Below are positions 37,365-46,869 of a stretch of DNA of 64,000 bases, in pieces; position 1 is the first letter of the stretch, and every line of letters begins with the position of its first letter. The notes beneath the pieces were generated by a model that was not told the DNA's origin, did not search any database, and saw only the letters and a program-made list of their open reading frames with translations. The stretch is from Kribbella sp. NBC_01245. Its GTDB lineage: Bacteria; Actinomycetota; Actinomycetes; Propionibacteriales; Kribbellaceae. The stretch lies in the NCBI RefSeq assembly GCF_036226525.1, contig NZ_CP108487.1:4092001-4156000 (forward strand). The letters run 5' to 3'. The position numbers and the translations under genes are program-made.

Positions 37365-37483
37365 ACGACACCCCCACCGGCCAAACCGCCCGCCTGGTCA
37401 TCTCCTGGGCCTTGGTAGCCGTCCTCCTCGGCTACGGCATCGTCCAAACCCTCATCACGGCGGCCAAACTCTTCACCAGCTAG
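37361..37483 (+). CDS. Small subunit of the MFS transporter (40 residues)
   Basis: A 40-residue protein that begins at the ATGA overlap with the OFA transporter: MNDTPTGQTARLV, then one membrane helix (ISWALVAVLLGYGIVQTLI), then TAAKLFTS. Short one-helix proteins of this kind are annotated as MFS transporter small subunits behind OFA-type genes in actinobacteria. It is probably a stabilising or coupling subunit. The TAG shares CTAG with the stop of birA on the other strand. It is too short for usual length cut-offs. Confidence 0.75.
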   Translation: MNDTPTGQTARLVISWALVAVLLGYGIVQTLITAAKLFTS

Positions 37484-38304
37484 ATCGCGCGAAGGTGGGT
37501 GACGTCCCCTGCGGCTAGAGGGCGGGGGCCGGACCCCGTTTGCACGAGTAGGCGGCCTTCGGGGTCGAGGCCGGTGGCGGTGCCGATGAGGGTGGTGCCG
37601 TCGGGGAGTTCGACGCGTACGTCGCGGCCGAAGGTGGCCGAGAGTTCGGTGTAGTCGGCCAGCAGTTGGGCCGGATCGCCCTTCGCGGCGGACCAGTCCT
37701 GGTAGCGGGTGGCGAGGTCGCGCAGGATCGCCGAGAGTACGGTCACGCGGTCCGTGGTCGCCGCCGCCTCGATGGCGAGCGAGGTCGCGGCCGGGTGCGG
37801 GCGTTCGTCCTCGCGCAAGGTGACGTTCAGCCCGATGCCGACGACGGCGGCCGGGCCGTCCGGGGTGTCGACGCGTTCGAGCAGGATGCCGGCGAGTTTG
37901 CGGTCATCCAGCAGTACGTCGTTGGGCCATTTCACCAGCGCCGGAATCTCCGCCACCGAGCGCACCGCCGCGGCCACCGCCAAGGGCGCGAGCAGGCCCA
38001 ACCACGGCCACCTCGCGGGCGAAACGTCCGACGGCCGCAACAACACCGAGAAGAGCAGCGCCGACCGCGCAGGCGTGGTCCACGTACGGCCCATTCGCCC
38101 GCGTCCAGCCGACTGGTACTCGGCGGCCACAACCAAGCCTTCGGCAGCGCCTTCCCGGGCCCGTTCAGCCACGACCGCGTTCGTCGACTCGGTCTCCGCG
38201 AGCACCTCGATCGCGGTCCACAACGCGCCGGGCCGGACCAGCCGCTGGGTCAGGTACTGCGAGTCCAGCGGCGGCCGGTCAAGGTCGCCGAACGGGTTGT
38301 CCAT
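37480..38304 (-). CDS. birA: Biotin-acetyl-CoA-carboxylase ligase
   Basis: 274 residues, a BirA without the N-terminal DNA-binding domain (group I). SAGRGRMGRTW is the biotinyl-AMP loop and LVKWPNDVLLDDRKLAGIL carries the catalytic Lys; the C-terminal SH3-like part ends VTHLRAI. It biotinylates the carrier domain of acyl-CoA carboxylases such as the one using pccB nearby. The ATG has GGAG seven bases upstream and lies ten bases after the ppc stop. Confidence 0.95.
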   Translation of the reverse strand: MDNPFGDLDRPPLDSQYLTQRLVRPGALWTAIEVLAETESTNAVVAERAREGAAEGLVVAAEYQSAGRGRMGRTWTTPARSALLFSVLLRPSDVSPARWPWLGLLAPLAVAAAVRSVAEIPALVKWPNDVLLDDRKLAGILLERVDTPDGPAAVVGIGLNVTLREDERPHPAATSLAIEAAATTDRVTVLSAILRDLATRYQDWSAAKGDPAQLLADYTELSATFGRDVRVELPDGTTLIGTATGLDPEGRLLVQTGSGPRPLAAGDVTHLRAI

Positions 38305-38314
38305 GAGAGCTCCA

Positions 38315-40942
38315 TCAGCCGGTGTTCTGCAGGCCGGCGGCAACCCCCGAGACCGTGAGCAGCAGGAGTCGTCTGGTCCGCTCGATCTGCGTCTCGTCCA
38401 GAGTGTCGTCAGTACGCAGCGTACGGAGGGCCCGGAGCTGCAGGTACGACAGGGCGTCGACGTACGGGTTGCGCAGCTCGACCGCACGCCCGAGCACGCG
38501 ACGGCCCGAGAGCAACCGATCGCCGCCGAGCACCTTGAGCACCCACTCCGTCGTCAGCGCGTGCTCGTCGAGCATCTGCTGGGTCAGGTCCGGCCGGTCG
38601 CCGAGATCGAGGTAGCGCTGCAGGATCCGGCGATCGGTCTTGGCCAGGGACATCTCGGCGTTCTCCAGCATCACCTGGAACAACGGCCAGTGCTTGTTGG
38701 CCTCCTGCAACACCTGTACGTCGCCGACGGCCGCAAGCGCCGAACCGAGCCCGTACCAACCGGGAGCGTTCACCCGCGCCTGCGACCACGCGAACACCCA
38801 GGGGATGGCGCGAAGGTCTTCCAGCGACGACACGGCCACACCGCGGCGTGCCGGCCTGGAGCCGATCGGGAGCGACCCGAGCTCCTCCAGCGGCGTCACC
38901 CGGCCAAACCACTCGGCGAAGCCTTCAGCCCGCACTAGCCGGTGGTACGTCGTACGGGCCGCCTCGTCCAGGACCTTCTCCACGTCGGCGAAACGGTTGG
39001 CCGCCTTGGCCGCACGTTCCTCTACCGCCGGGGTAGACGCCAGGAGGGTTGCAGCCGTCACCTGCTCGATGTGGCGCTGTGCGATGGCAGCGACGCCGTA
39101 CCGGGCGGGGATGGCCTCACCCTGCTCCGTGAGCTTGAACCGGCCAGAGACCGATCCAGGGGCTTGAGCCAGTACGGCGCGGTTGGCCGGGCCGCCGCCT
39201 CTACCGAGCGCACCACCACGTCCGTGGAACAGCGTCAGCCGGATCGCGTTGCGCTGGGCCCAAGCGGTAATACGCGCCTGAGCGTCGTACAGCGCGAGTG
39301 TTGCCGAGACGGGCCCGACGTCCTTCGCGGAGTCGGAGTAGCCGAGCATGACCTCGAACCGCCGGTCGTTCGCGGTGAGGCGGTGGCGGACCCGGGTCAG
39401 CTGGATCGCGTGGTCGAGGACCTCGACCGAGTTCTGCAGGTCCTCGCCGGTCTCGAACAGCGGTACGACGTCGAGCTCGATCGGCCGTCCGTCCATCGCC
39501 GCGTCGGCCAGCTCGTAGACGGCGGCGAGGTCGGCCGCGTTCCGGGTGAATGACACGACGTACCGGCGGCAGGCCTCGGGGCCGAATCGCTGCTGGATCT
39601 GGCCGATGACCCGCAGCGTGGCGAGCACTTCCTCGGTCTGGTCGGACAACTCGCCGCCGCCCAGCACCTCGGACAGCGCCTTCGCGTGCACGGACGAGTG
39701 CTGCCTAACCTCGAGCTCGGCCAGGTGGAAGCCGAAGGACCCGACCTGCCAGATCAGCTGCTGCAACTCGCCGTACGCCTGCCGCGGAGCGCCCGCCGAG
39801 ACCAGCGAGTCCTGCAAGACCTTCAGCTCGTGCAAGTAGTCCGAGGCGCGCGGGTAGCCGAAGTCGGCGTCGCGAGCGCGGGTGGCGGCCAGCCGGCGAG
39901 CGGCCAAGAGCAGGAGCTGCCGGTGGGGCTCGGAGGGCGAACGCGTCTCGATATCCGCGAGCAACTCCGGCGCCTGCGCGCGAGCGTCCTCCAGGATGCG
40001 GCGGACTGGCGCCGACGGCGGGGTCGTCGCCGCGTCGAGGGTCAGCGCGCGGCCGAGCCGGTCGGTCGCGAACTCCAGCGAGCGCAACACGTGGTCGGCC
40101 TGGATCTGCATCGCCTCGCGGGTGATGGCGGCGGTGACGTTCGGGTTGCCGTCCCGGTCGCCGCCGATCCACGACCCGAGCTTCACGAACGGCGCCACCG
40201 CGGGCACGCGCGTCCCCGCGGCATCACCGGCCAGCGCGTCGTCCAGCCGCCGATAAACCGACGGGATGACGTCGAACAGGGTCTCCTCGAACACGGCCAT
40301 CGCCGAACGGACCTCGTCCAGCGGGGTCGGACGGCTGGTGCGCAGTTGCGACGTACGCCAGAGGATGTCGACCTGCTCCAGCAGGCGGCGGCTGTTCTCC
40401 TGGCGCTCGGAATCGCCGGTGCGCGGGTCGGCCCGCTCCTCCAGCAACGCCGAGATGCGCCGGATGGTCGCCAGCACGGCGCGGCGCCGGGCCTCGGTCG
40501 GGTGGGCCGTCAGGACCGGGCGGAACTCCAGCCCGTTCAGCAGGGCCCGCACCTGCTGCTCACCACTCGACTCGCCGATCTGCTCGACCGCCTGGGCCAG
40601 CTCCGACGTCGTCGGCGCATCGCCCTCCCGGTCACGCTGGCGCAAAACCCGAGCGCGGTGCAGCTCTTCGCTCAGGTTCGTCAGGTGGAAGTAGCAGGTG
40701 AACGCGCGAGCGACATCCTCAGCACGCTCATCCGGCCAGGACGCGACCAGCTGCTCAGCGGCCGCCCCGTCCCCGGCGATGGTCAGCTCGCGCAGGCGCT
40801 CCACGTCGTCGAGCAGCGGCTGGCCCGCATATTCGACCAGCACCAGCCCCAGCAGTTCGCCCAGCAGGCGCACATCACCACGCAGCTCCTCAGGTACCTC
40901 GAAGCGCGCCCGTGTGCGGTTCTCCGTCTGCGTCTCGGTCAC
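38315..40942 (-). CDS. ppc: Phosphoenolpyruvate carboxylase
   Basis: 875 residues, near the usual bacterial length. The catalytic His motif is LTAHPTEARRRAVL, the substrate loops GSWIGGDRDGNPNVT and MLGYSDSAKDVG, the flexible LFHGRGGALGRGGGP, and IPWVFAWSQARVNAPGW; the conserved C-terminal NTG is present. It makes oxaloacetate from PEP and bicarbonate to refill the TCA cycle. GTG at 40942 is eight bases after TAGGGT (40956-40951), a leaderless layout; a GTG 24 bases earlier is in frame. birA follows in the same operon. Confidence 0.96.
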   Translation of the reverse strand: MTETQTENRTRARFEVPEELRGDVRLLGELLGLVLVEYAGQPLLDDVERLRELTIAGDGAAAEQLVASWPDERAEDVARAFTCYFHLTNLSEELHRARVLRQRDREGDAPTTSELAQAVEQIGESSGEQQVRALLNGLEFRPVLTAHPTEARRRAVLATIRRISALLEERADPRTGDSERQENSRRLLEQVDILWRTSQLRTSRPTPLDEVRSAMAVFEETLFDVIPSVYRRLDDALAGDAAGTRVPAVAPFVKLGSWIGGDRDGNPNVTAAITREAMQIQADHVLRSLEFATDRLGRALTLDAATTPPSAPVRRILEDARAQAPELLADIETRSPSEPHRQLLLLAARRLAATRARDADFGYPRASDYLHELKVLQDSLVSAGAPRQAYGELQQLIWQVGSFGFHLAELEVRQHSSVHAKALSEVLGGGELSDQTEEVLATLRVIGQIQQRFGPEACRRYVVSFTRNAADLAAVYELADAAMDGRPIELDVVPLFETGEDLQNSVEVLDHAIQLTRVRHRLTANDRRFEVMLGYSDSAKDVGPVSATLALYDAQARITAWAQRNAIRLTLFHGRGGALGRGGGPANRAVLAQAPGSVSGRFKLTEQGEAIPARYGVAAIAQRHIEQVTAATLLASTPAVEERAAKAANRFADVEKVLDEAARTTYHRLVRAEGFAEWFGRVTPLEELGSLPIGSRPARRGVAVSSLEDLRAIPWVFAWSQARVNAPGWYGLGSALAAVGDVQVLQEANKHWPLFQVMLENAEMSLAKTDRRILQRYLDLGDRPDLTQQMLDEHALTTEWVLKVLGGDRLLSGRRVLGRAVELRNPYVDALSYLQLRALRTLRTDDTLDETQIERTRRLLLLTVSGVAAGLQNTG

Positions 40943-41058
40943 GTTGGGCCACCCTATCCGCCCCACCCCGCCGCCGCCTCCCCGTCCGTCCCTCGGTCAC
41001 TCTCAGGGTATGAGTTCATAACCTTTCCCGCCTGGGTGCCCTCTATAGGGGTATGAGG

Positions 41059-42708
41059 ATGATTCGACGTATCAACGGACTTGTGGGTGCGGGAGCCGTG
41101 ATGGCCGCCGGGCTCGCCTTTGCCCCCGCAGCCTCGGCCGACCCGGCCGGCTGCCTGAATAGCGCGAACCTGCAGTTCTCCGACGGCGCCGTGATGGCCG
41201 ACAAGGCCACGTCCGTGCGCTTCGTCCAGTTCGGCGCGGACTGCACGGCCGGTGGTTCCGTGACGGTCACCCGGCCGAACGGCACGGTCGTGAAGGTTCC
41301 CTTCGGGAGCTACTGGCCGGGCACCGGCGGAACGGCGACCTACAGCGACGGGGACATCCCTGTACCGGTCTCGGATGGCGCGGGGATCTGGAAGATCACG
41401 GCCCTGAACTACGGCACCCAGTCCGCGCCGGTCTCACCCGCCGCCAGCGTCGAGGTGCTGCGCGCCACGAAGCTCATTCCGGACGCCTCGCCGCTGTACG
41501 TGGCGAGCGGTCAGACGCCCGTCCTCAAGGGCATCGCGAAGGTCTACGCCCAGGACGGCGCCGGCGTGAAGCTGGTACCGCTCGGCTCCGGCCACACGGT
41601 CTTCACCACCAACCCCGTGAAGTCCGCGAAGACCGACGCCGCCGGCCGGTACTCGATCACCTACCCGATGCAGTACAGCGCCATCGTCGGGCTGCGACTC
41701 CAGCCGAGTGCACCGCGCCCCGCGCCGTCGAACGCGAGCGTCGACGTCCGGATCGCGGGCAAACCGCCGGAGAACAGGTGCCTCCAGCAGGCGACCCCGC
41801 GCGTGAGCAGCATCGTTGCCCTGACCGACAAGCCGGCCCGGGTCAACCTCGTCCTCCCCTGGGCACTGTGCTCGGACGCCGCTCTAACCGTCCAGAAGAC
41901 CGACGGCACTCTCCGGCAGAAGGTCGCGCTGCCGACTCTGCAGGAGCACCCTGACTTCCTGGGCACGTACGGCACGTTCCAGGTGTCGCTGGCCGTTGGC
42001 GCGAGCAACTGGCTGATCACTGACGTCCATCAGGGCGCACAGAGCCACAAGCTCGCCACGCCCGTTGCCTTCTCCGTGAAGCGAAGCAGTAAGGTCACCG
42101 CCTCGCACACGTCGGCAGCGATCCTTCCCGGCCAGTCCGCGACCATCGCCGGCTCCGCGACGCAGTACACCGCAAGTGGCGCAGTAGTTGCCCTGGCCAA
42201 CAAGGTGGTCGCCTTCCGCAGTGGCCAGACCACGCTCGGCTATACCCGCACGAACGCCTATGGCCGCTTCTCGGCGACGGTCAAGCCGCTGGGCGGATAC
42301 GTGGACGTCGTGGTGAACCCGGGCAGCACCCAGGTGGCGTACGCCTTCACCACCGTCGCCCTGAAGCTGGCACCGCGCCCGACCACCATCACGGGTACGG
42401 CCGGCCCGACCGCGGGTGGCGTGATCAGGCCCGGCTCGAAGATGTCCACCTATGGGCGTCTGACGGTGATGTTCAGCAGCGGCAAGACCGGTCCGTTCGC
42501 CGGTCAGAAGGTGCTCGTGCAGACCCGTCCGAAGGCCAACCCGGCCGCGCCGTACTCGACGGTCGCCTCCGCGACGACCACCAGCACCGGGTACTACTAC
42601 GCGAACTGGAACGCCTCGGTCGACGCCGATGTCCGCGTGGTCTACGTCTCGCCGTACTCCAGCATCAAGTCGGCGTACCGCTGGCTGAGGTCCATCGACG
42701 TCCAGTAG
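41059..42708 (+). CDS. Large secreted Ig-like beta-domain protein
   Basis: 549 residues with a signal peptide (about 1-27, LVGAGAVMAAGLAFAPAASA) and, for the rest, repeated beta-sandwich segments with KTDAAGRYSITYP- or RTNAYGRFSATVKP-type strands, seen three times (the last as TTTSTGYYYANWN). These look like Ig/transthyretin-like bacterial repeats found in cell-wall proteins. Two cysteine pairs may form disulfides. The ATG at 41059 has AGGGG seven bases upstream; the ATG six bases earlier is too close. No enzyme motif is seen. Confidence 0.7.
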   Translation: MIRRINGLVGAGAVMAAGLAFAPAASADPAGCLNSANLQFSDGAVMADKATSVRFVQFGADCTAGGSVTVTRPNGTVVKVPFGSYWPGTGGTATYSDGDIPVPVSDGAGIWKITALNYGTQSAPVSPAASVEVLRATKLIPDASPLYVASGQTPVLKGIAKVYAQDGAGVKLVPLGSGHTVFTTNPVKSAKTDAAGRYSITYPMQYSAIVGLRLQPSAPRPAPSNASVDVRIAGKPPENRCLQQATPRVSSIVALTDKPARVNLVLPWALCSDAALTVQKTDGTLRQKVALPTLQEHPDFLGTYGTFQVSLAVGASNWLITDVHQGAQSHKLATPVAFSVKRSSKVTASHTSAAILPGQSATIAGSATQYTASGAVVALANKVVAFRSGQTTLGYTRTNAYGRFSATVKPLGGYVDVVVNPGSTQVAYAFTTVALKLAPRPTTITGTAGPTAGGVIRPGSKMSTYGRLTVMFSSGKTGPFAGQKVLVQTRPKANPAAPYSTVASATTTSTGYYYANWNASVDADVRVVYVSPYSSIKSAYRWLRSIDVQ

Positions 42709-42714
42709 CCGCTT

Positions 42715-42755
42715 CAGGCGGGTGTTCCGGGTTTTGCGACCGGAGCACCCGCCTG
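42715..42755 (+). terminator. Hairpin terminator without a U-tract
   Basis: CAGGCGGGTGTTCCGG (42715-42730) pairs with 42740-42755 over 16 bases with one G-U wobble around a nine-base loop. No T-run follows. Such I-shaped hairpins are common actinobacterial terminators; it ends the secreted Ig-like protein gene ahead of pccB. Confidence 0.75.
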
Positions 42756-42837
42756 TGCTACCGCTCGGTAGAAGAGTTGCGTTTATGTGGTGGAGGTCAT
42801 CGGGTCCCGGGGCGTGTGGGCGTTAGAGTGCGCGCTT

Positions 42838-44424
42838 ATGGGAGAGACCGTGAATATCCACACGACCGCTGGGAAGATCGCGGATCTGGAGCACCGGCTG
42901 GACGAGGCCGTGCACGCCGGGTCGGAGCGGGCGGTGGAGAAGCAGCACGCGCGCGGTAAGAAGACGGCCCGCGAGCGGATCGCCCTGTTGCTCGACGAAG
43001 GCAGTTTCACGGAGCTGGACGAGTTCGCGCGGCACCGGTCGACGTCCTTCGGGCTGGAGGCGAACCGCCCGTACGGCGATGGCGTGGTGACCGGATTCGG
43101 CACCATCGACGGTCGCCAGGTGTGCGTCTTCGCGCAGGACTTCACGGTTTTCGGCGGCAGCCTCGGCGAGGTGTTCGGCGAGAAGATCGTCAAGGTGATG
43201 GACCTCGCGATGAAGATCGGCTGCCCGCTGGTCGGCATCAACGACTCCGGCGGCGCCCGGATCCAGGAAGGCGTGGTCAGCCTCGGCCTGTATGGCGAGA
43301 TCTTCCGCCGCAATGTGCGGGCGTCCGGCGTGATCCCGCAGATCTCGCTGATCATGGGCCCGTGCGCGGGTGGCGCGGTTTACTCCCCGGCCGTCACCGA
43401 CTTCACTGTGATGGTCGACCAGTCGTCGTACATGTTCATCACCGGGCCCGACGTGATCAAGACCGTCACCGGCGAGGACGTCACCCAGGAAGAGCTCGGC
43501 GGCGCGCGGACGCACAACACCAAGTCCGGTAACGCGCACTACCTCGGCAGCGACGAGGAGGACGCGATCGAGTGGGTCAAGACGCTCGTCGCGCATCTGC
43601 CGCAGAACAACCTCGAAGACCCGCCCGTGTACGACGCTCCAGCCGACCTGGAGCCGAGTGAGGCCGATCTCGCGCTCGACACGCTGATCCCGGACTCGCC
43701 GAACCAGCCGTACGACATGCACACCGTGATCGAGGCGGTGCTGGACGACGGGGACTTCCTCGAGGTCCAGTCGCTGTTCGCGCCGAACATGATCGTCGGC
43801 TTCGGCCGGGTCGAGGGCCGGGCGGTCGGCGTGGTCGCGAACCAGCCGATGCAGTTCGCCGGCACGCTCGACATCGACGCCTCCGAGAAGGCCGCGCGCT
43901 TCGTGCGTACTTGCGACGCGTTCAACCTGCCGATCCTGACCTTCGTGGACGTACCGGGCTTCCTGCCGGGCACGGACCAGGAGTGGAACGGCATCATCCG
44001 CCGCGGCGCGAAGCTGATCTACGCGTACGCCGAGGCGACCGTGCCGATGATCACCACCATCACCCGCAAGGCCTACGGCGGCGCGTACGACGTGATGGGC
44101 TCGAAGCACCTCGGCGCCGACATCAACCTCGCCTGGCCGACGGCGCAGATCGCGGTGATGGGCGCACAGGGTGCGGTCAACATCCTGCACCGGCGCGAAC
44201 TCGCGACAGCCGTCGAAGAGGGCAACGGCGAGGCCAAGCGCCAGCAACTGATCCAGGAGTACGAGGACCACCTCGCCAACCCGTACATCGCGGCCGAACG
44301 CGGCTACATCGACGCCGTGGTGAAGCCCAGTGAGACGCGCTCGGAAATCGTCCGCGCCCTGCGCCTGCTCCGCACCAAACGCGACACCCTGCCCCCCAAG
44401 AAGCACGGCAACATCCCGCTGTGA
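42838..44424 (+). CDS. pccB: Acyl-CoA carboxylase carboxyltransferase (beta) subunit
   Basis: 528 residues, the full length of a PccB-type beta subunit. [14 protein letters not shown] and [16 protein letters not shown] form the acyl-CoA site of the N-half; the C-half has [28 protein letters not shown] and [15 protein letters not shown]. It carries carboxyl groups from biotin to propionyl-CoA and/or acetyl-CoA. ATG at 42838 is eight bases after TAGAGT (42824-42829), a leaderless layout. The epsilon subunit gene follows after 23 bases; the biotin-carrying alpha subunit is not in this window. Confidence 0.94.
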   Translation: MGETVNIHTTAGKIADLEHRLDEAVHAGSERAVEKQHARGKKTARERIALLLDEGSFTELDEFARHRSTSFGLEANRPYGDGVVTGFGTIDGRQVCVFAQDFTVFGGSLGEVFGEKIVKVMDLAMKIGCPLVGINDSGGARIQEGVVSLGLYGEIFRRNVRASGVIPQISLIMGPCAGGAVYSPAVTDFTVMVDQSSYMFITGPDVIKTVTGEDVTQEELGGARTHNTKSGNAHYLGSDEEDAIEWVKTLVAHLPQNNLEDPPVYDAPADLEPSEADLALDTLIPDSPNQPYDMHTVIEAVLDDGDFLEVQSLFAPNMIVGFGRVEGRAVGVVANQPMQFAGTLDIDASEKAARFVRTCDAFNLPILTFVDVPGFLPGTDQEWNGIIRRGAKLIYAYAEATVPMITTITRKAYGGAYDVMGSKHLGADINLAWPTAQIAVMGAQGAVNILHRRELATAVEEGNGEAKRQQLIQEYEDHLANPYIAAERGYIDAVVKPSETRSEIVRALRLLRTKRDTLPPKKHGNIPL

Positions 44425-44447
44425 CCGCTGTGCTGAAAGGATTGGCC

Positions 44448-44672
44448 GTGACTGAAGAGACGAAGCCGGTACTACAGGTCGTCAAAGGCGAGCCCACTCC
44501 CGAGGAGCTGGCCGCCCTCGTAGCCGTCGTAGCCGCCCGCGCCTCGACCGCCTCCACCCCAGGCCCTGCCACGGACGACGAGCGCTCCAGCGACTGGGCC
44601 TCCTACTGGCGCAACGTCCGCCGCCCCCTCCAACACGGCCCCGGCCGCTGGCGCGCCAGCGCCCACCCCTAA
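44448..44672 (+). CDS. Acyl-CoA carboxylase epsilon subunit
   Basis: 74 residues. The N-terminal LQVVKGEPTPEELAALVAVV is the signature of AccE/PccE-type epsilon subunits, which stabilise the actinobacterial acyl-CoA carboxylase complex; the C-terminal SDWASYWRNVRRPLQHGPGRWR is also typical. The GTG at 44448 has AAAGGA eight bases upstream; a GTG at 44421 overlaps the pccB stop but is less well placed. It pairs with pccB. Confidence 0.9.
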   Translation: MTEETKPVLQVVKGEPTPEELAALVAVVAARASTASTPGPATDDERSSDWASYWRNVRRPLQHGPGRWRASAHP

Positions 44673-44701
44673 ACCCCAAGCGTCGAGCGCCGCCGCTGCG
44701 C

Positions 44702-44823
44702 ACGGCGGCAGGCGGCACCCGAGCAATGGCGTCGCGTAGTGCCCAAGACTGCCACCGGGCGATACCCACCGACGGCGGCAGGCGGTACCCAAGGAATGGC
44801 GTCGGGTAGTGCCCCAAGACTGC
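44702..44823. repeat. Two 51-52-base direct repeats
   Basis: ACGGCGGCAGGCGG starts near-identical copies at 44702-44752 and 44772-44823 (period 70), each also containing AATGGCGTCG and CAAGACTGC. They lie in the 231-base gap between the epsilon subunit gene and the following gene. No coding role or hairpin is apparent. Confidence 0.75.
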
Positions 44824-44903
44824 GACGATGTCTTGAGTAGGCGTGCCCCCACTTTGTGCACACGTCGCGCGTTTCGGGGGTGGGCGCTGGCACAATGCGG
44901 TGT

Positions 44904-45269
44904 ATGGCCAAGTACGCGGTCAATCCGAGTGCGGTGGAGCATGCGCGGCGGCTCATCGAGGGGCGGCAGTACGTGCTGGATAGTGACTGGGGTGATGTTC
45001 AGCCCAGTGCGGACGCGCAGAACGAGTACCTCGAAGGGCATTCCTGGGAGCAGTACGCCGACTGGCATCTTGGGCTGACCGAGGGGGCGAATGACGAGAC
45101 CAAGGCCCGGTACGCCTTCGTGTGCGGGGATTTCCGCCGGATCCACCGGACCGGCCTGATCGCCTGCGTTTACCGCGCCTCCGAGTGGCGCCACAAGGAC
45201 GTCGAGCTGGTCGCCCACGAACTCCTGCAACTCCTCGACGCCAAAACCGGCCTCACCCCAAGCAGCTAA
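44904..45269 (+). CDS. Conserved hypothetical protein
   Basis: 121 residues, soluble. It starts MAKYAVNPSAVEHARRLIE and has SWEQYADWHLG, GDFRRIHRTGLIACVYRA and a helical end (LVAHELLQLLDA). No catalytic motif is seen; a small alpha/beta fold is likely, and similar proteins are common in actinobacteria next to acyl-CoA carboxylase and maf genes. ATG at 44904 is seven bases after CACAAT, a leaderless layout. Function unknown. Confidence 0.75.
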   Translation: MAKYAVNPSAVEHARRLIEGRQYVLDSDWGDVQPSADAQNEYLEGHSWEQYADWHLGLTEGANDETKARYAFVCGDFRRIHRTGLIACVYRASEWRHKDVELVAHELLQLLDAKTGLTPSS

Positions 45270-45300
45270 CCCCAAGACCTAGCACCTAGCTCCCCAGCAG

Positions 45301-46782
45301 CTAGTGCGCCGAGTCGGACCCCAGCGCGGATTCCGCGTACCAAAGGTCATCAGACACCCGGCGCCGCAGCTCCTCCAAAACGCGAGCGCCACCCTTGAAA
45401 AGCCCGTCCACCAATGGGATCGAGCACCCACTACCACCAAAGACGACCGTCGCATCAGCGGTTCGCATCACGCCGACGACGTCATCCCAGCGCACCTCAT
45501 GGATGCCGTCCTCATCGCTCATCACCAGCCCGTCCTCGGTCAACACCAGCTTGGTATTACGCAACTCCCGAGCGAACACGCGAGCCGCCATGATCGGCTT
45601 GAACACCTCCCCCGAAGGCACCGCCGACAACACCGGACAAGGCAACGCAGGCTGGAACCCGGCCGCCACCAACTCCTCGAACCCCTCGTCGTAGCCGCAG
45701 CACACCACCGTCGGCAACGCCTCGGTCAACACCGCCGCGATCTCGCGAGCCGACACCGCCCGCGCCAACTCCGGATCGAGCGGCACAGCAGCCGGTTCGC
45801 CAAGGATCTCCCGCATCGCCGCCGCATAAACCGGCCCGAGCACCGCATCCGGCCCGCTCAAATCCTCGTCCAACCGCTCCATCACCCGAGCCATCTCAGC
45901 CTCGGTAGGCCCATTAGCCGCAAGATCCCGCACCGCCGCCGCAACACACGCAGCGACCGCGCGCGACGACCCCTCACGCGCCTCGGCGTACACGACCCAC
46001 TCGATGAACCCATCACCCGCGCTGACCGAATCGGCGTCCACCTCATAGCTGTGCCCACCGATATGCCGGCACTCCTCCTCGATCCGATCGCGCAGCACCT
46101 CCGCGACCCGCGACGGCACCCGCGCCCCATCGCCGACCGGCAACCGCAGCATCACCGCCGCCCCCGGAATATCACCCGGTACGGCGGACGGCCCGTCGAG
46201 CAACCGCCCCGGCGCGATCGACCGGACCGGCGCCGGCCCATCGGGCAGGTCGAACTTCAACCCGGACGGCATCGGCCCGGTGATCTGCAACAACGCGTTC
46301 GCCTTGGTGAACCACGTCCGCGCGAAGTCAATGACATGCGAGGCCGTCAACCGGTCGAACCCAGCGCCCTCGAGCCACGCGAGACCCGGACCACGAGCGC
46401 CGTACCGCGTGTTGAGCATCGAGGCGACGAGTGGCGCGGCGGACCAGCCGTCCTCGGCCGCCAGAACACCAACCTCGACGGAAAGCCGGTCGACGGGTGG
46501 TGCGGTCAGGCCCGCGCAGATCGCTTCGGCGAAGGCGGCGACGCGGTCGGGTGAGCCGGAGGCGGCGAAGTTCGTGGTGGTGAGATCGACCATCGCCTGG
46601 ATCTCGATCGGCGTCCGCCGGGCCTGGCCCATCACGAGGTGCTCGAGCAGATGGGCGACGCCGACCGTACGCAACGTCTCGTCCCGCGCGCCCACGCCGA
46701 ACGTGAGGGTCAGGTCGGTGTGGGTCTGCTCGCCCGGGTGGCGGATCAGCCGGATCCCGTCGACGTACGACAGCTCGTTCAT
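45301..46782 (-). CDS. M16-like metallopeptidase-fold protein
   Basis: 493 residues. The inverted zinc motif HLLEHL gives His44, Glu47 and His48, with a downstream Glu (Glu103 or Glu110, in VEVGVLAAEDGW) fitting an M16 (pitrilysin/insulinase-like) N-domain, so an active peptidase is possible. About 370-493 form an extra domain that resembles a small PH-like module (LTEDGLVMSDEDGIHEVRWDDVVGV). The ATG is seven bases after TACGGT (46795-46790), leaderless. It is divergent from the DUF885 gene. M16 enzymes need two such domains; here only the first has the motif. Confidence 0.7.
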   Translation of the reverse strand: MNELSYVDGIRLIRHPGEQTHTDLTLTFGVGARDETLRTVGVAHLLEHLVMGQARRTPIEIQAMVDLTTTNFAASGSPDRVAAFAEAICAGLTAPPVDRLSVEVGVLAAEDGWSAAPLVASMLNTRYGARGPGLAWLEGAGFDRLTASHVIDFARTWFTKANALLQITGPMPSGLKFDLPDGPAPVRSIAPGRLLDGPSAVPGDIPGAAVMLRLPVGDGARVPSRVAEVLRDRIEEECRHIGGHSYEVDADSVSAGDGFIEWVVYAEAREGSSRAVAACVAAAVRDLAANGPTEAEMARVMERLDEDLSGPDAVLGPVYAAAMREILGEPAAVPLDPELARAVSAREIAAVLTEALPTVVCCGYDEGFEELVAAGFQPALPCPVLSAVPSGEVFKPIMAARVFARELRNTKLVLTEDGLVMSDEDGIHEVRWDDVVGVMRTADATVVFGGSGCSIPLVDGLFKGGARVLEELRRRVSDDLWYAESALGSDSAH

Positions 46783-46869
46783 GCCCGCAACCGTACGGCG
46801 GAAAACCTTGGAAAACCCGCTGCCACGAGGGACTGACGGCTGGTCACCACGGGCTGTAGTGTCGCCGGA

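Noticed and set aside
42823..44406. 527-codon minus-strand frame over pccB
   Set aside because: Antisense shadow; pccB motifs are complete on the plus strand.
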